This document shows positions 41,799-51,626 of a stretch of 64,000 bases of DNA, one piece after another. The notes under the pieces are model-generated. The model was not told the DNA's origin. It worked only from the letters and a program-made list of their open reading frames with translations, and did no database searches. The translations under genes and the position numbers were made by a program. Source of the stretch: Hortaea werneckii (lineage: Eukaryota; Ascomycota; Dothideomycetes; Mycosphaerellales; Teratosphaeriaceae); assembly GCA_037044905.1 (NCBI GenBank), contig JBAOKB010000110.1:1-64000 (forward strand), in the 5' to 3' direction. Numbering within the stretch: position 1 is the first letter of the stretch; each line of letters starts with the position of its first letter.

Positions 41799-44700
41799 CT
41801 AGTCCTCCTCATCAACCCCCTCATCCAGCCCCAACCACGCAGTCCTCGCCCGCACCGCTTCCGCTCTCACCCGTCTCTTCCCATCATCCAGACACCCCAA
41901 CAACTGCTTCACCACCTCCCGCCGGAACGGGATAACTTTCTCCCTACGGAACTGCTTCGGACAGAGCGCCAGACATTGCAGGGACTTGGCGCGGACGGTC
42001 ACGGCGCCTTCCCCTGCTGCTGATGAGCCGGCGCGCGCTTTCTTCCCTCCAGCGGTGGATGGGTGCTGAGTAGCATTACCGCTACTACAGCCCAACAACC
42101 TCCCCACAAGTGAGGAGACATGTTCCTCCAGTAACCGCGGATCGTGCATCAGCACGCTTTCGAAGATCACCAGCGCGCTGCGTTTGACTTCTGATTCTTC
42201 CGCGAGCTGGTGGGAAGAAGGAGAAGAAGCGGGAGGGGTTGAAAGATCGAGTGTCTGCAGGAGAGGCGGGATAAGCGATCCCAACGCTGGCTCGAGGACG
42301 GAATAGGGCAGCCAGCGGAGGATACCGGACAGGGCGATGAGGTAGTTGGATTTCTTGTCCTGTTTCGTCCCCATTTCGCCCAAGCTCGTTGAGGAGGGTT
42401 CCGGGGCATTTGCACCGCCGCAGAGTCGGACGTTCTCGGTCAATGAGGGCACGGTCTGGTTGAAGACTTTTTGCTTGTACAGGCCCGAGACGAGACAGTG
42501 GTTTTCCTTGACGAGTATCTCGTCCGGCGCGAGGAGGATGGCGAAGCGGTGCGCGGTTTCCTTTTCGCAGGTGGCGAGGAGGTCGAGGAGGACTTGGAGG
42601 TATTGGGTAGCGAGCTTGCCGGTTTTGCCTTGGATGAGTAGGGCTTTTGCGATGGCGAAGGCGACTTGGGTCGCTTGTGGGGTTGGATTGTTGGAAATGA
42701 GGGTTTGAACTTCGATCCCGGATGCCTCGAGCGTAGCTTGCATTGTTTTGGGGTTGGCGAATTTGTTGACGAGCAGGGAGAGCAAGCGCAGGACTGTGCT
42801 CAAATATGCGCGGTCTGAAGACGGGTTCAGTGCGAGTGTGGCCTGGGCTTGGAGGAGAGGCACAATGTCTGCAGCATCGGTCACTTCGGGTCGTAGAGCA
42901 GCGTAGTAGTGCAAAGTGAATGGCGTCAATGAGACGTCGGCGTTGTCCTTGTTGCTTGAGGCTGTCATCCAATCGAGGTTCTTGCTATAGACATTCGTCT
43001 GGAAGTGAACTCCCTGTGGTCTTAGAAGAGCATTGACAAGCCGACCGATGATCTCCAGAGTAGAAGACTCTCGATGGCCATTGCTCACTTCTGTAACAAG
43101 TGGCTCTGCGTATTCGGTGTAGTATTTGCCGAGGACCACACCGTCTTCTCTTGCAGGCGCTCCCAGAGTGAACGCATAAAGCAAGCCGAGCAAAAGTGCC
43201 CTCTGGTAGGACGCTGGTGCTCCTTGGTACCGAGCAGCATTGTACTTGTTCTTTAGACGGACTGTAACCGTATCGAACACCTGCCTCTCCGTGCTCAGTT
43301 GGGCGAAGGCTTCAAGTACAGGGCCAGGGATTGCATCCTCAGTTGGGCAGTCAGGCATCTCCACCATAAATGCTGGCACGGATCGGTCACGCACAGCGTG
43401 TGGAACGACATGAGCCATCTCGGTCAGTGATTGCATCGCCTGGGTTCGAATGTCTCCATGTCCTTCAATGCGCTCGTGCAGTACGATATCTGTGACTGCA
43501 TCGACAGCGCTATCGACTTGGGTGTCTGAAAGAGCCTTCCGAACTGAGACAAGGCCGGCCAACCCGCTCAATGATGTGAGACGGAAAGACACCTCTGCTT
43601 TTGGCGCGTTCAATAGTGCTCGAACCATGGCGTCTAGCCCCTCTCCAGCATGGACCTGGACAGCTTCAGTGTTGATACCCGGTTGCAAGTCTTCCAGATC
43701 CACGTAAGCCCTCAAGATCTGATTGAAGACTTCAAGCAGACCGCGACGCTTGGTGATAGATTCTGAGGAGTTGTACAGATTGAAAAGCGTTGGGACAACT
43801 CCCTTCACGACCTTATCGGCCACGACCTGTCCTCCCATGGAAACTGAATAAAGGATTCGGCCGGAAGCTTCAGACTGCTTCGTCGGCGCATCCTCCAAAT
43901 GTTCATTGCATTCCTTGATGATAGGCCTGAGGTACGCAATGAGCGGTCCTTCGGATGATTCTGCTAGCTTGGCGCCGAGTAGTGTCAGAGCTTTCAATGA
44001 CTCAACCGCGAGGTCTTCTTCCTGGACATTCAAGATCTCGAACTTCAACGCATCCCACAGGGTGACTGAGTAAAGGTTGATGGTCTTGGCTTCGTATCCA
44101 AGAACACAGGCCTGGATAGCTTGCAATACGTCCCTCTTAGTGTTCATAGACGTAGAATCTAGCTTGTCAAGCAACTGCGGGAATGCATGCGGTGCAAAGT
44201 CGGAGTTGGCTGCGATACATGCTCGGAGGCGGTCCTTCAGGTCCTGCGCTGTTATGCCATAAGGATCGTCTGGAGGCGGCTTGAATGTGATTGGGAAATA
44301 GTTGAAGACTGAGTCGAACAAGTCTTGCGCATTCGGCTGAATATCCCATTCGGTCATCGGGACCTGCAGAAGTGAGAAGATGATCATCAGGTTTCTCGGA
44401 TCCTTTTCGCCTTCGAAGAAAGCAATGAAACTGGGCATGAACTCCGGGTCGCTCTTGTGCAGTTTTTTCATCGGCTCTCGGTATTTGGCCAAGAGCAAAT
44501 CTACAAGTTGCACCACGGAATAGCGCTCAGTCTGTAGCTTGAACTGGCGCAAGGGGTTGGCGTGGTTGACGAAAGTCGTCAAGACTTTCTGCGCTGTTTC
44601 TGCATCCCATTTTCCAAGTCCTTCGAGCGAGAGAAGGGCTCTCGCCGATGCGCCTATGCCTTCGGTATCGCCTTCTATCCGGCCCAGAATGAAGTCGCCG

Positions 44701-44948
44701 AGCAATCGCCTTTCCTGTCCGGAGAGTACCTTGGGCGGGACAGCAGAGAGAACGTCCGCGAGGTAGCCGACGGACTTCGCTCGTAGGTTGCCATCGGTTT
44801 TGTCGTTGATGTATGGCTCCAGGCTGGTGATGAGGTCGATCAATTTCAGCCCCTTGGACTCGAGCTTTTGCGCACTCTGGGCGGCAATGCTCTGAGCCTC
44901 GGGCTTATTCTTGTCGACCTCTAGGAGGTACAGTTGAATGTCGGACAT
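41799..44948 (-). CDS. mms19: MMS19 / Met18, cytosolic Fe-S assembly adaptor
   Basis: HEAT-repeat protein of the cytosolic iron-sulfur targeting complex, which delivers Fe-S clusters to DNA polymerases, helicases such as XPD, and primase; loss causes sensitivity to DNA damage. Single frame, 1049 aa, normal length. The conserved N-terminal region is clear: FFEGEKDPRNLMIIFSLL...MTEWDI...DLFDSVFNYFPITFKPPPDDPYGIT. The rest is alpha-solenoid with a more conserved C-terminal part that ends in basic repeats (KQLLGCLDDGKRRVRAEAVRARTAW). ATG 44948. Divergent from sec10 with 318 bases between. Confidence 0.95.
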   Translation of the reverse strand: MSDIQLYLLEVDKNKPEAQSIAAQSAQKLESKGLKLIDLITSLEPYINDKTDGNLRAKSVGYLADVLSAVPPKVLSGQERRLLGDFILGRIEGDTEGIGASARALLSLEGLGKWDAETAQKVLTTFVNHANPLRQFKLQTERYSVVQLVDLLLAKYREPMKKLHKSDPEFMPSFIAFFEGEKDPRNLMIIFSLLQVPMTEWDIQPNAQDLFDSVFNYFPITFKPPPDDPYGITAQDLKDRLRACIAANSDFAPHAFPQLLDKLDSTSMNTKRDVLQAIQACVLGYEAKTINLYSVTLWDALKFEILNVQEEDLAVESLKALTLLGAKLAESSEGPLIAYLRPIIKECNEHLEDAPTKQSEASGRILYSVSMGGQVVADKVVKGVVPTLFNLYNSSESITKRRGLLEVFNQILRAYVDLEDLQPGINTEAVQVHAGEGLDAMVRALLNAPKAEVSFRLTSLSGLAGLVSVRKALSDTQVDSAVDAVTDIVLHERIEGHGDIRTQAMQSLTEMAHVVPHAVRDRSVPAFMVEMPDCPTEDAIPGPVLEAFAQLSTERQVFDTVTVRLKNKYNAARYQGAPASYQRALLLGLLYAFTLGAPAREDGVVLGKYYTEYAEPLVTEVSNGHRESSTLEIIGRLVNALLRPQGVHFQTNVYSKNLDWMTASSNKDNADVSLTPFTLHYYAALRPEVTDAADIVPLLQAQATLALNPSSDRAYLSTVLRLLSLLVNKFANPKTMQATLEASGIEVQTLISNNPTPQATQVAFAIAKALLIQGKTGKLATQYLQVLLDLLATCEKETAHRFAILLAPDEILVKENHCLVSGLYKQKVFNQTVPSLTENVRLCGGANAPEPSSTSLGEMGTKQDKKSNYLIALSGILRWLPYSVLEPALGSLIPPLLQTLDLSTPPASSPSSHQLAEESEVKRSALVIFESVLMHDPRLLEEHVSSLVGRLLGCSSGNATQHPSTAGGKKARAGSSAAGEGAVTVRAKSLQCLALCPKQFRREKVIPFRREVVKQLLGCLDDGKRRVRAEAVRARTAWLGLDEGVDEED

Positions 44949-45266
44949 TTTCCCATCCTGTCTCGATACTCGATGAGGCGACGCGACTGGAACTTTTTGA
45001 TAGCTTCGACGTCACCGTCCCCGGTCAATATGGCATGTTGAGCCGGTGCCGAACTTCGGCTCCTGTAAAGTCAGCTGTAACGCTTTCCGTTTTGGGACGC
45101 GACGCGACACTATCCAGTCTCGCCAGTCTACCTAGGAGTGGGAGCTCCCACTTCGCGCGCTCACTCAGTACCACTCTACACTACTGTACTGTATCCGGTG
45201 CTGTCGCCTTGATGTTTTGAGAGCAATTCACGAATATGAATTTCAAGCGATAATACTGTCACAATC
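44949..45266. promoter_or_regulatory. Divergent promoter mms19 / sec10
   Basis: 318 bases between start codons of two housekeeping genes. It contains CGCGACGCGAC-type sequences near 45098 and 44975 that resemble each other (GGCGACGCGACTGG and GGGACGCGACGCGACAC). These may be MluI-cell-cycle-box-like or chance matches. Confidence 0.45.
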
Positions 45267-47909
45267 ATGTCGCGCCCCTTCAGCGCGGAGACGGCCTCTC
45301 TATCCTCCTCCACCACTAGGCCAGGTTTCCAGGGTGGCCGTAGTCAACAGATTTATACCCTCGACACCTTCTCAAGCAAGGACTTCATAGTCAAGGACTT
45401 CATCGAATCGCTTTCCGAATCTGCTGTTGCAGCCCGACGAAGTGCCGGTCAAGGAGGCATTGCAGCGGCTGTACAGCCGTCAAGCCAGCAGGCATTCGAT
45501 CCCAAACCACTCATTCGGACATTCGAGCATGCGCTTTCACGCTTAAAGACGCTTTCTGAGGATCTCGAGCTAAGGGAGAATGAGCTGAGTGCGAGCGTCA
45601 GAAGAGCTGAGAGCCAGCACAATGCCAACATCAAGTCGCGCGAGCAAGAGCTGGAGCGGGCGATCGGCTCCTTCCATAGTCTGGAGCGGACACTTGACGG
45701 AGATGGCAACGTAGGAGGTAATGCGGCAATGCAGATTGGCGAGCGATTAGAAGAGTTGGACAGACAGAGACAGAGAGCACAGGACGCAAAGTTCATTCTC
45801 CAATGCTGGCTAGAGGTCAGCGAGAGGGGCGACCTTTCCAGCTTGGACGATGTGCGCAGACTAGGTGGAGGCGAAGGGAAAGTCAGATGTGCTCACATCG
45901 CTCGGCAACTCTTAAAGATTTCACAGCGGCTGGACGGAACTGCTGACGGCAAGCCGCACACGAACGGCTTCGCAAATGGCGTCAACGGCGACCACAATGG
46001 TGATCAAGACTCGCCGAACGGCAGCATGCGAGGACGGAAAAACGGCGACCAGCAACCGCGGGAGATCATCGAGAAATTCTTGGAGATGCTCGAGAAAGAC
46101 CTCCTGAAATCGTTCGACGATTTCTACCGGAGGCAGAACTTCGAGGGCATGAGGGAGTGTGCCATCGCGCTGCGCGACTTTAGCGATGGCAACTCCGTCA
46201 TATCGCTTTTCGTCAATCAACATCAGTTCTTCATCGATCGAGCACAGCTCGTGACGGACGATTTGGCTACAGACTCGGAGACATGGGACCGACTCGCTGA
46301 CCCAGATACTGAACCTCCTGGCGTCGAGCCTAGTCTGCAGTCGCTTATTGATGAAGTCAGGATAGTTGTCCAGGAAGAGAGCTTCATCATCAAGCGTGCC
46401 TTCCCTTTTTATGAGGAAGTGCTGGCACGGTTCCTGCAGCGGGTCTTTCAGCAGTCGATTCAGCAACGGCTCGAAATGGTCCTCAGTAAGGCAGATGAGA
46501 TTTCTTCTCTCGCTTACCTACGCTCTCTGCAGTCTTCGCGCTCATACATTGCAGCGTTAGTAGAAGACTTGAAGGCGCACGGTTTGACAGAGCATCCTGA
46601 GCCCGCCGGAAGTGTAACTGCTGCTGTTTTGGACCAGCAGCTTGATGAGCTTTTCATTCCCTACTTCGCCGGGAATTCATACATCGAACGCGAGAAGCGC
46701 AACCTTAGCGAGCTCTTTGAGGGTCTTCTCTTTAAGTTCTCAATCTACCACTCACGTCGTAGGAAGATGCAGCCTTCGACGTATCTCGGACAGTTCGCAG
46801 CGAGGGGTAATGAGTATATCACCAATGCCAGAGAGACATACACTAGACGGCTTGACGCTTCTGAGCTGCCATCTAGTCAGAAGGCCGTGTTGCTCCGCAT
46901 CGCTGGCCTTGGTGATGCCCAGACTTCAGCCCCAGGACAGAAGGAGATCAACGTTACAGATGAGGATGGTCAGCTCAGTCTACCTTACACGAAGCGTATG
47001 CTGAAATGGCTTGCGGAAGGCGTTGGCCGTGGCCTTGAGCTCGCGAGCGGTAGCAACGAAACGCCGAAAGAAGTCCGCGGGCTATTACATCTGCTCCTCT
47101 CACACGTGGGCGAGATCTACTTAGAGACCGCCCTGGATGCGGCAAACGATCATGCTGCCACAGTCGAAGCTAACACCAAGTCTGAACCAGACTTGAGCTA
47201 CATCACGGATCTCAGGTCGGCAATCAGCGTCTTGCATCTTACTCTCACTACAATCCAAATGCTTCTCCTGCCCCTCGCTGCTAGCAACCTCACGATCCGG
47301 AGAGACCTCGAAAAGCAGACATCCAACTTTACCGAACGCATGGAGTCCAAAGTCGACGCTGTCCTACAGCGGACCATCGATGCCGCGCTGGCGTGGACAT
47401 CCCGTCTCCTCTCCGGCCAGAAGAAGACCGACTTTCGCCCACGCGACGACGCCAATCTCCAGCTCGACCAGCTCCAAACCTCCACTTGCCAAGCCATCTT
47501 CGCCTTCCTCGCCCGCCTACACTCCCGCGCCGCCACCGCCCTCTCCGGTCGCGCTCTGGAGAACTTCAGCCTCGAACTCGCCATCGGTCTCCGCACCCTC
47601 CTGCTCCAGCATTTCAAAAGCTACTCCGTCTCCCTCACCGGTGCTCTGGTCGTCAGTAAAGACATCACCAAGTACATCGAGCTCCTCCGTTCCTGGGAAT
47701 TGCCGGACTCGTTTAACCCGAGTCTGGAGGTTATGACGGAGATTGCGAATCTGTTCGTCATTGGGCCTGAGGCTTTACGGGATCGTCTGAGGAACTTTGG
47801 TGCTGCGGGGGGTCTGCAGGGCGTTGAGAAGGCGGATCTAAGACCCTATGTTCTCAAGAGGGAGGATAGTAGTAGTGTTGGGGTTCAGTCAGTGCTCAAT
47901 GCATTGTGA
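45267..47909 (+). CDS. sec10: Exocyst complex component Sec10
   Basis: Subunit of the exocyst that tethers secretory vesicles at growing hyphal tips. One uninterrupted frame of 880 aa, ATG 45267. After a short disordered start, FSSKDFIVKDFIESLSE introduces the coiled-coil region (about residues 85-165) typical of exocyst subunits, followed by the helical rods of the Sec10 domain, with EKFLEMLEKDLLKSFDDFYRRQNFEGMRECAIALRDFSDGNSVISLFVNQHQFF. A 35-residue Asn/Gly/Asp-rich insert (about 230-265) interrupts this part. The C-terminal rods end in LRPYVLKREDSSSVGVQSVLNAL. Confidence 0.95.
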   Translation: MSRPFSAETASLSSSTTRPGFQGGRSQQIYTLDTFSSKDFIVKDFIESLSESAVAARRSAGQGGIAAAVQPSSQQAFDPKPLIRTFEHALSRLKTLSEDLELRENELSASVRRAESQHNANIKSREQELERAIGSFHSLERTLDGDGNVGGNAAMQIGERLEELDRQRQRAQDAKFILQCWLEVSERGDLSSLDDVRRLGGGEGKVRCAHIARQLLKISQRLDGTADGKPHTNGFANGVNGDHNGDQDSPNGSMRGRKNGDQQPREIIEKFLEMLEKDLLKSFDDFYRRQNFEGMRECAIALRDFSDGNSVISLFVNQHQFFIDRAQLVTDDLATDSETWDRLADPDTEPPGVEPSLQSLIDEVRIVVQEESFIIKRAFPFYEEVLARFLQRVFQQSIQQRLEMVLSKADEISSLAYLRSLQSSRSYIAALVEDLKAHGLTEHPEPAGSVTAAVLDQQLDELFIPYFAGNSYIEREKRNLSELFEGLLFKFSIYHSRRRKMQPSTYLGQFAARGNEYITNARETYTRRLDASELPSSQKAVLLRIAGLGDAQTSAPGQKEINVTDEDGQLSLPYTKRMLKWLAEGVGRGLELASGSNETPKEVRGLLHLLLSHVGEIYLETALDAANDHAATVEANTKSEPDLSYITDLRSAISVLHLTLTTIQMLLLPLAASNLTIRRDLEKQTSNFTERMESKVDAVLQRTIDAALAWTSRLLSGQKKTDFRPRDDANLQLDQLQTSTCQAIFAFLARLHSRAATALSGRALENFSLELAIGLRTLLLQHFKSYSVSLTGALVVSKDITKYIELLRSWELPDSFNPSLEVMTEIANLFVIGPEALRDRLRNFGAAGGLQGVEKADLRPYVLKREDSSSVGVQSVLNAL

Positions 47910-48358
47910 TGAAGGAGCTATCGGGGAACCCAAGGGCTTTTGGCATCCTTGTCACAAAACCCCGGCCGATATCCGCACCTGCTTTCCAAGCCAGCTCGTT
48001 CACGTGAGGAACTGCCTCCTGTCTCATCACCAGTACCATCATCGTCGATGCTCTGCTTATGTGCTGTGTTGTCGACCGGGTTGTGCCCGACAAACAAAAT
48101 ACTTGACATTATGCAGTAGCGGTGAGGCGGTGCTTGCAAGTGCGTGGTACTTCCGGCCGGATCCTACTACTCGGGATGATCCGTGCGCGAGATCGCTTAG
48201 GAGGGGAGCTCGCAGTACTGCTTACCCGTCTTGCACTCCTGCGCAAGACCAAAATACCTGCTCTGCTTCGCTCGATACAATGAGTTTACTAGTTTCCCTC
48301 GTTGGCTTGGGTTTAGACGAAAAGGGTCCGTGTTCACGATCTCAGTTTTCTTGTCCGG
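47910..48358. other. Intergenic region
   Basis: 449 bases between sec10 and the APH-like gene, with no recognisable gene. Confidence 0.55.
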
Positions 48359-49218
48359 ATGCTGGATTGGCAAAGCAAATCAGATGACTTCGAACATGCG
48401 CCTGAAGACGAGATTCGGACCGCGTTCGAGATAGCAGGGGCTAGTGGGCGGGTCCGACGGGTTTCCGAACAGTTGTTGGCGAAGAAATGCATCCGCAGAG
48501 AGTTCGAGAATCAGGTCTTTGCGTGGAAGACTCTCAATAACAGTGACTTACGTGTGCCAAAACCTATCCGCTACGTCAGTGGCTCATTTGGAAGTGAGAA
48601 CGGCATCATGGTTACGGAGTTTCTGGATGGTTATTCTTGGGATGCAGCGGAGAAGGTGGACGGATCTCATATGAATGAACTCGTTTACAAGGCTATCCGG
48701 CACATGCACAACGCACCGCTGAAGACCGTGGATCCCCAGATTCTCCCAGGTCCTTTGGATGGAGGGCTCGCTGAAAGCTTCCCCTGGGGTAGGGGACAGA
48801 AAGAAGCAGAATGCCCTTCACATCATTACACGATGTGGAAACATGCGCCAACAAAAGGCTTGCCCGGCACGCAAAGCGGAACAAGCAACGCAATGCAAGG
48901 AGCATTAGCCTTCAAGGTCAGAGACTAGCCATCTGTCATGGCGATCTTGCGCCAAGGAACATACTGATCCTTGCAGATGAGCAGGTGGCTTTGCTTGACT
49001 GGGTGTGGATGTGTATCTATCCGGCCATTGTCGATCTGGCCTGTCTTTCTATGCTCGAGATCGAACACCCCAATGAGAATCAAAAGCTTCTGATTGAAGC
49101 CCTGAAGGCTGGGGCTTGCTTTGAAAGATCGAGAGTCGACATAGAGGAAGACATGAGGACTTTGCGGATCGGGGATAGAGAAAGCTTGCGATCTTCGATG
49201 CTATCGCGCACGTGGTAG
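48359..49218 (+). pseudogene. APH-family phosphotransferase, frameshifted
   Basis: Relic of a kinase-like small-molecule phosphotransferase (aminoglycoside phosphotransferase/choline kinase fold), common as a multi-copy family in fungi. The N-lobe reads in one frame from ATG 48359 (EFENQVFAWKTLNN, VPKPIRYVSG, GIMVTEFLDGYSW) to about 48810. The catalytic part continues in the next frame from about 48811: MPFTSLHDVETC, then ICHGDLAPRNILIL with the HGDxxxxN catalytic loop, and VALLDW with the metal-binding Asp. No GT-AG intron of plausible length fits at the switch, so a one- or two-base indel is likely. The resulting product would stop at 48926-48928, lacking the catalytic loop. Sequencing error is possible. 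Confidence 0.7.
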
Positions 49219-50104
49219 GGCAACCTTATTCAACGACTGGATATGGTATGCTGGATTCGGACTGCGGCGTGGGTTGCGGCGGAGATAGCGTGAGGCAGTG
49301 CAGTGGTACGATTCTCAGATACTAGAGCGCTGCTGCGTCTGTGGCACTGTTGCGAAAAAGATAACAGATGATTTGAACTTGGCGAGGATATAGACGGGTG
49401 ATAGATGTTTATCTGGTCATCACTTCACTATGTGTCCGTTGAATCCGTAGCAGTCCTTTACCCTTGACTTTCGGAAGGTGCATGACTGATCACATAAAAT
49501 ATCTCGTCTTCTAAGATCCCAGCTTTCGCATATGTATCCTGAGTGTAAATGCTGCCACCGGCTAGATATCCGAGGGACACGGAAGAAGTGTACGGTTCGC
49601 CGCAACCCTCATGAGTGCCCTTCGGAGTATTTCATTTCCATGTCCTTCACCCTGCTGCGCGGATCTAGCAATGCGACTGGTCGCAATCGCAGCGGCAGCT
49701 AATGGATGTCATCTTTTGAGACGGATATCCAAAATTCCGTCACGTCTTATTGATTATTCCGATACTGTTGCCCTAGAACTCAATGCTCTGATAGTGATGG
49801 AGGGGAAGAAATCGATTGGTTCTGCTTCAGACGGGCGCCAGCGGGTGTGCTTCTTGGCCGGTATTTCTGAAACTCCGGTGGATTTGTATTCCTCCGGCTT
49901 TTCTGCGTTTGAGAGTTCCTTTAGGTTTGGGTACATAGTGACAATATAAATGACGGATGTATTGGGATAGGGTTGATGATTGATAAGCCCTAATACCTCG
50001 TTACCTGAACATACTGAGACGGTGGAAAATTCAGCAGTGGCGATACGAATGCACTACCTAGCGATCTGGCTACAGACAGTCATTGCCATGGTCATTCCGT
50101 CACG
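49219..50104. other. Intergenic region with one small minus-strand frame
   Basis: 886 bases between the APH relic and the SDR stop. A 60-codon frame with ATG at 49936 on the minus strand (to 49754) has a soluble-protein composition (Lys/Glu/Pro rich), but there is no support beyond that. Otherwise no features. Confidence 0.45.
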
Positions 50105-51135
50105 CTATATAGGTATGGTGAGCGGATTCATAGTCGTCGCTCCCCCATCAACCACCATATTCGAGCCCGTAATATACGAGGAAAATCCACTCGCCAGAAA
50201 CCCCGCTACGCGCGCTACTTCAGAAGGTAACCCGGCCCTCTCCAACCCCACGATATCATGCTGGACATTCTTCGACTGCAAGCTCGAAGGCGGGAACTGA
50301 TCGCTCAATCCACGTCGGTCGAAATTGCCAAGATCGACTCCAATGTCGATCTGGCCGGGACTGATGCAGTTGATTCTCACTCCGCTTCCCTTGAGAGTGG
50401 CGACGCCTGCGCGCACCACGCCCAGTGCGGCGTGGCTGCTCATGGTGAATGCCGGCCCCCAGCATCCGCCGTAGGTACTTGCCACGCTGCTCACCACGAC
50501 AATACTGCCGTAGGCTTGATCCTTGGGAGCCGCGTTGGGATAGCTACCCTTGGGCGCTGTTTTGGACATGGCGGCAGGAGCGTACTTCAATGCGAAGAAA
50601 GGCGCCATGCTGTTGGCTTCGAAGAGATTGTACAGGTCTGCTGGCGTCGTTTCAGTGATCGATGGTGGGCCTAGGAGCCCTGACGAGGTCACGTAGACAT
50701 CTAGCCTGTTTTTCGCGATAAGTATGAGCCACGAGGAAACGGAAGCGGGAGGGGAACAGATGGTTCATACCGTCCCCATGCGTTCAGCACGTCGTCTATC
50801 AAGGCCAACGTATCCTCTTCATTCGCCAGCTTGAATGGGTACCCGATGACTTTAGTACTGGGGAATTGCTTGTTCACTTCCTCCGCGAGACTAGCGTAGT
50901 CGTCCGAAGGCGAAGAGGAGCAGGCGTAGATACAGGCAGCTCCGTGAGCAGCCAGTTCGTGGACCACAGCCTTACCTACTGGCTGTGTAGCTCCGGTGAC
51001 GATGCAGACGAAGCCATACTATCGTCATTGTCAGTGAAATGTTCGCTACGAGCATCACTATCTCTGACATACAAGCTTGCCGTCTGATCGATAAGGTGAA
51101 AAATGCTGGCTCTCAGTCTCCTGCTGTCCGTTCAT
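50105..51135 (-). CDS. Short-chain dehydrogenase/reductase without the YxxxK pair
   Basis: Rossmann-fold NAD(P)-dependent oxidoreductase relative. Exons: 51073-51135, 50771-51018, 50105-50705; introns of 54 and 65 nt with normal signals; 303 aa starting MNGQQETESQ. Cofactor motif T29GATQPVG36 fits the SDR pattern TGxxx[AGP]xG. The Ser before the active site (VVVSSVAS) is present, but where Tyr-x-x-x-Lys should be the sequence is F190-T-M-S-S194, so both general acid/base residues are changed. The end has the SDR-type ISPGQIDIGVDL and YITGSNMVVDGGATT. It may bind cofactor without normal catalysis, or use another mechanism. Substrate unknown. Confidence 0.82.
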
Positions 51136-51626
51136 CGTGGTGATGCCAATTCCGCCAAACTCTCAGTCCTGCCCGCGACCTCCATCTCGTCCATCTTGTA
51201 CCCATCTCTAATGCAAGCCATGGGTTCTTGCATCTCCCGTGGTAGCTTAGCTATCGCGTTTGTCAGGCCGCGAAGCTGTCAATCTATTGGGCGACGGTCT
51301 GCGCCGTGGAGATCATCAACTTGCTGATAAGAGATTGTGTAGAATGTATCACAGGGAAGAAATATTATCACGGCGCGATAGTACCTTCCTAAATGGGACA
51401 AGCGTGCCAGGTACCCAGGCGCGGCCGAAAGCCGACTTCCCCTCGCATGGCTGGTGAAGATCAACGTCATGCGCAAGACAGAATTGATAGGTCGTGCAGT
51501 AGCTGTCCATCGTTACCATCCCACCTGCCAAAGATAGTTGGCACCAGAGGATGATGCTGGACTACAAGAAGGCTGCGCGACCGCATCCGTGAACGTAAGT
51601 CAGTGCGCGACTATTGGTAGGTGAAT
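51136..51626. promoter_or_regulatory. Divergent promoter SDR / S28 peptidase
   Basis: 491 bases between the two start codons with only short overlapping frames; no specific site recognised. Confidence 0.5.

Noticed and set aside
42085..42972. 295-codon frame inside mms19
   Set aside because: Alternate frame of the conserved MMS19 coding sequence, Arg/Pro-rich.
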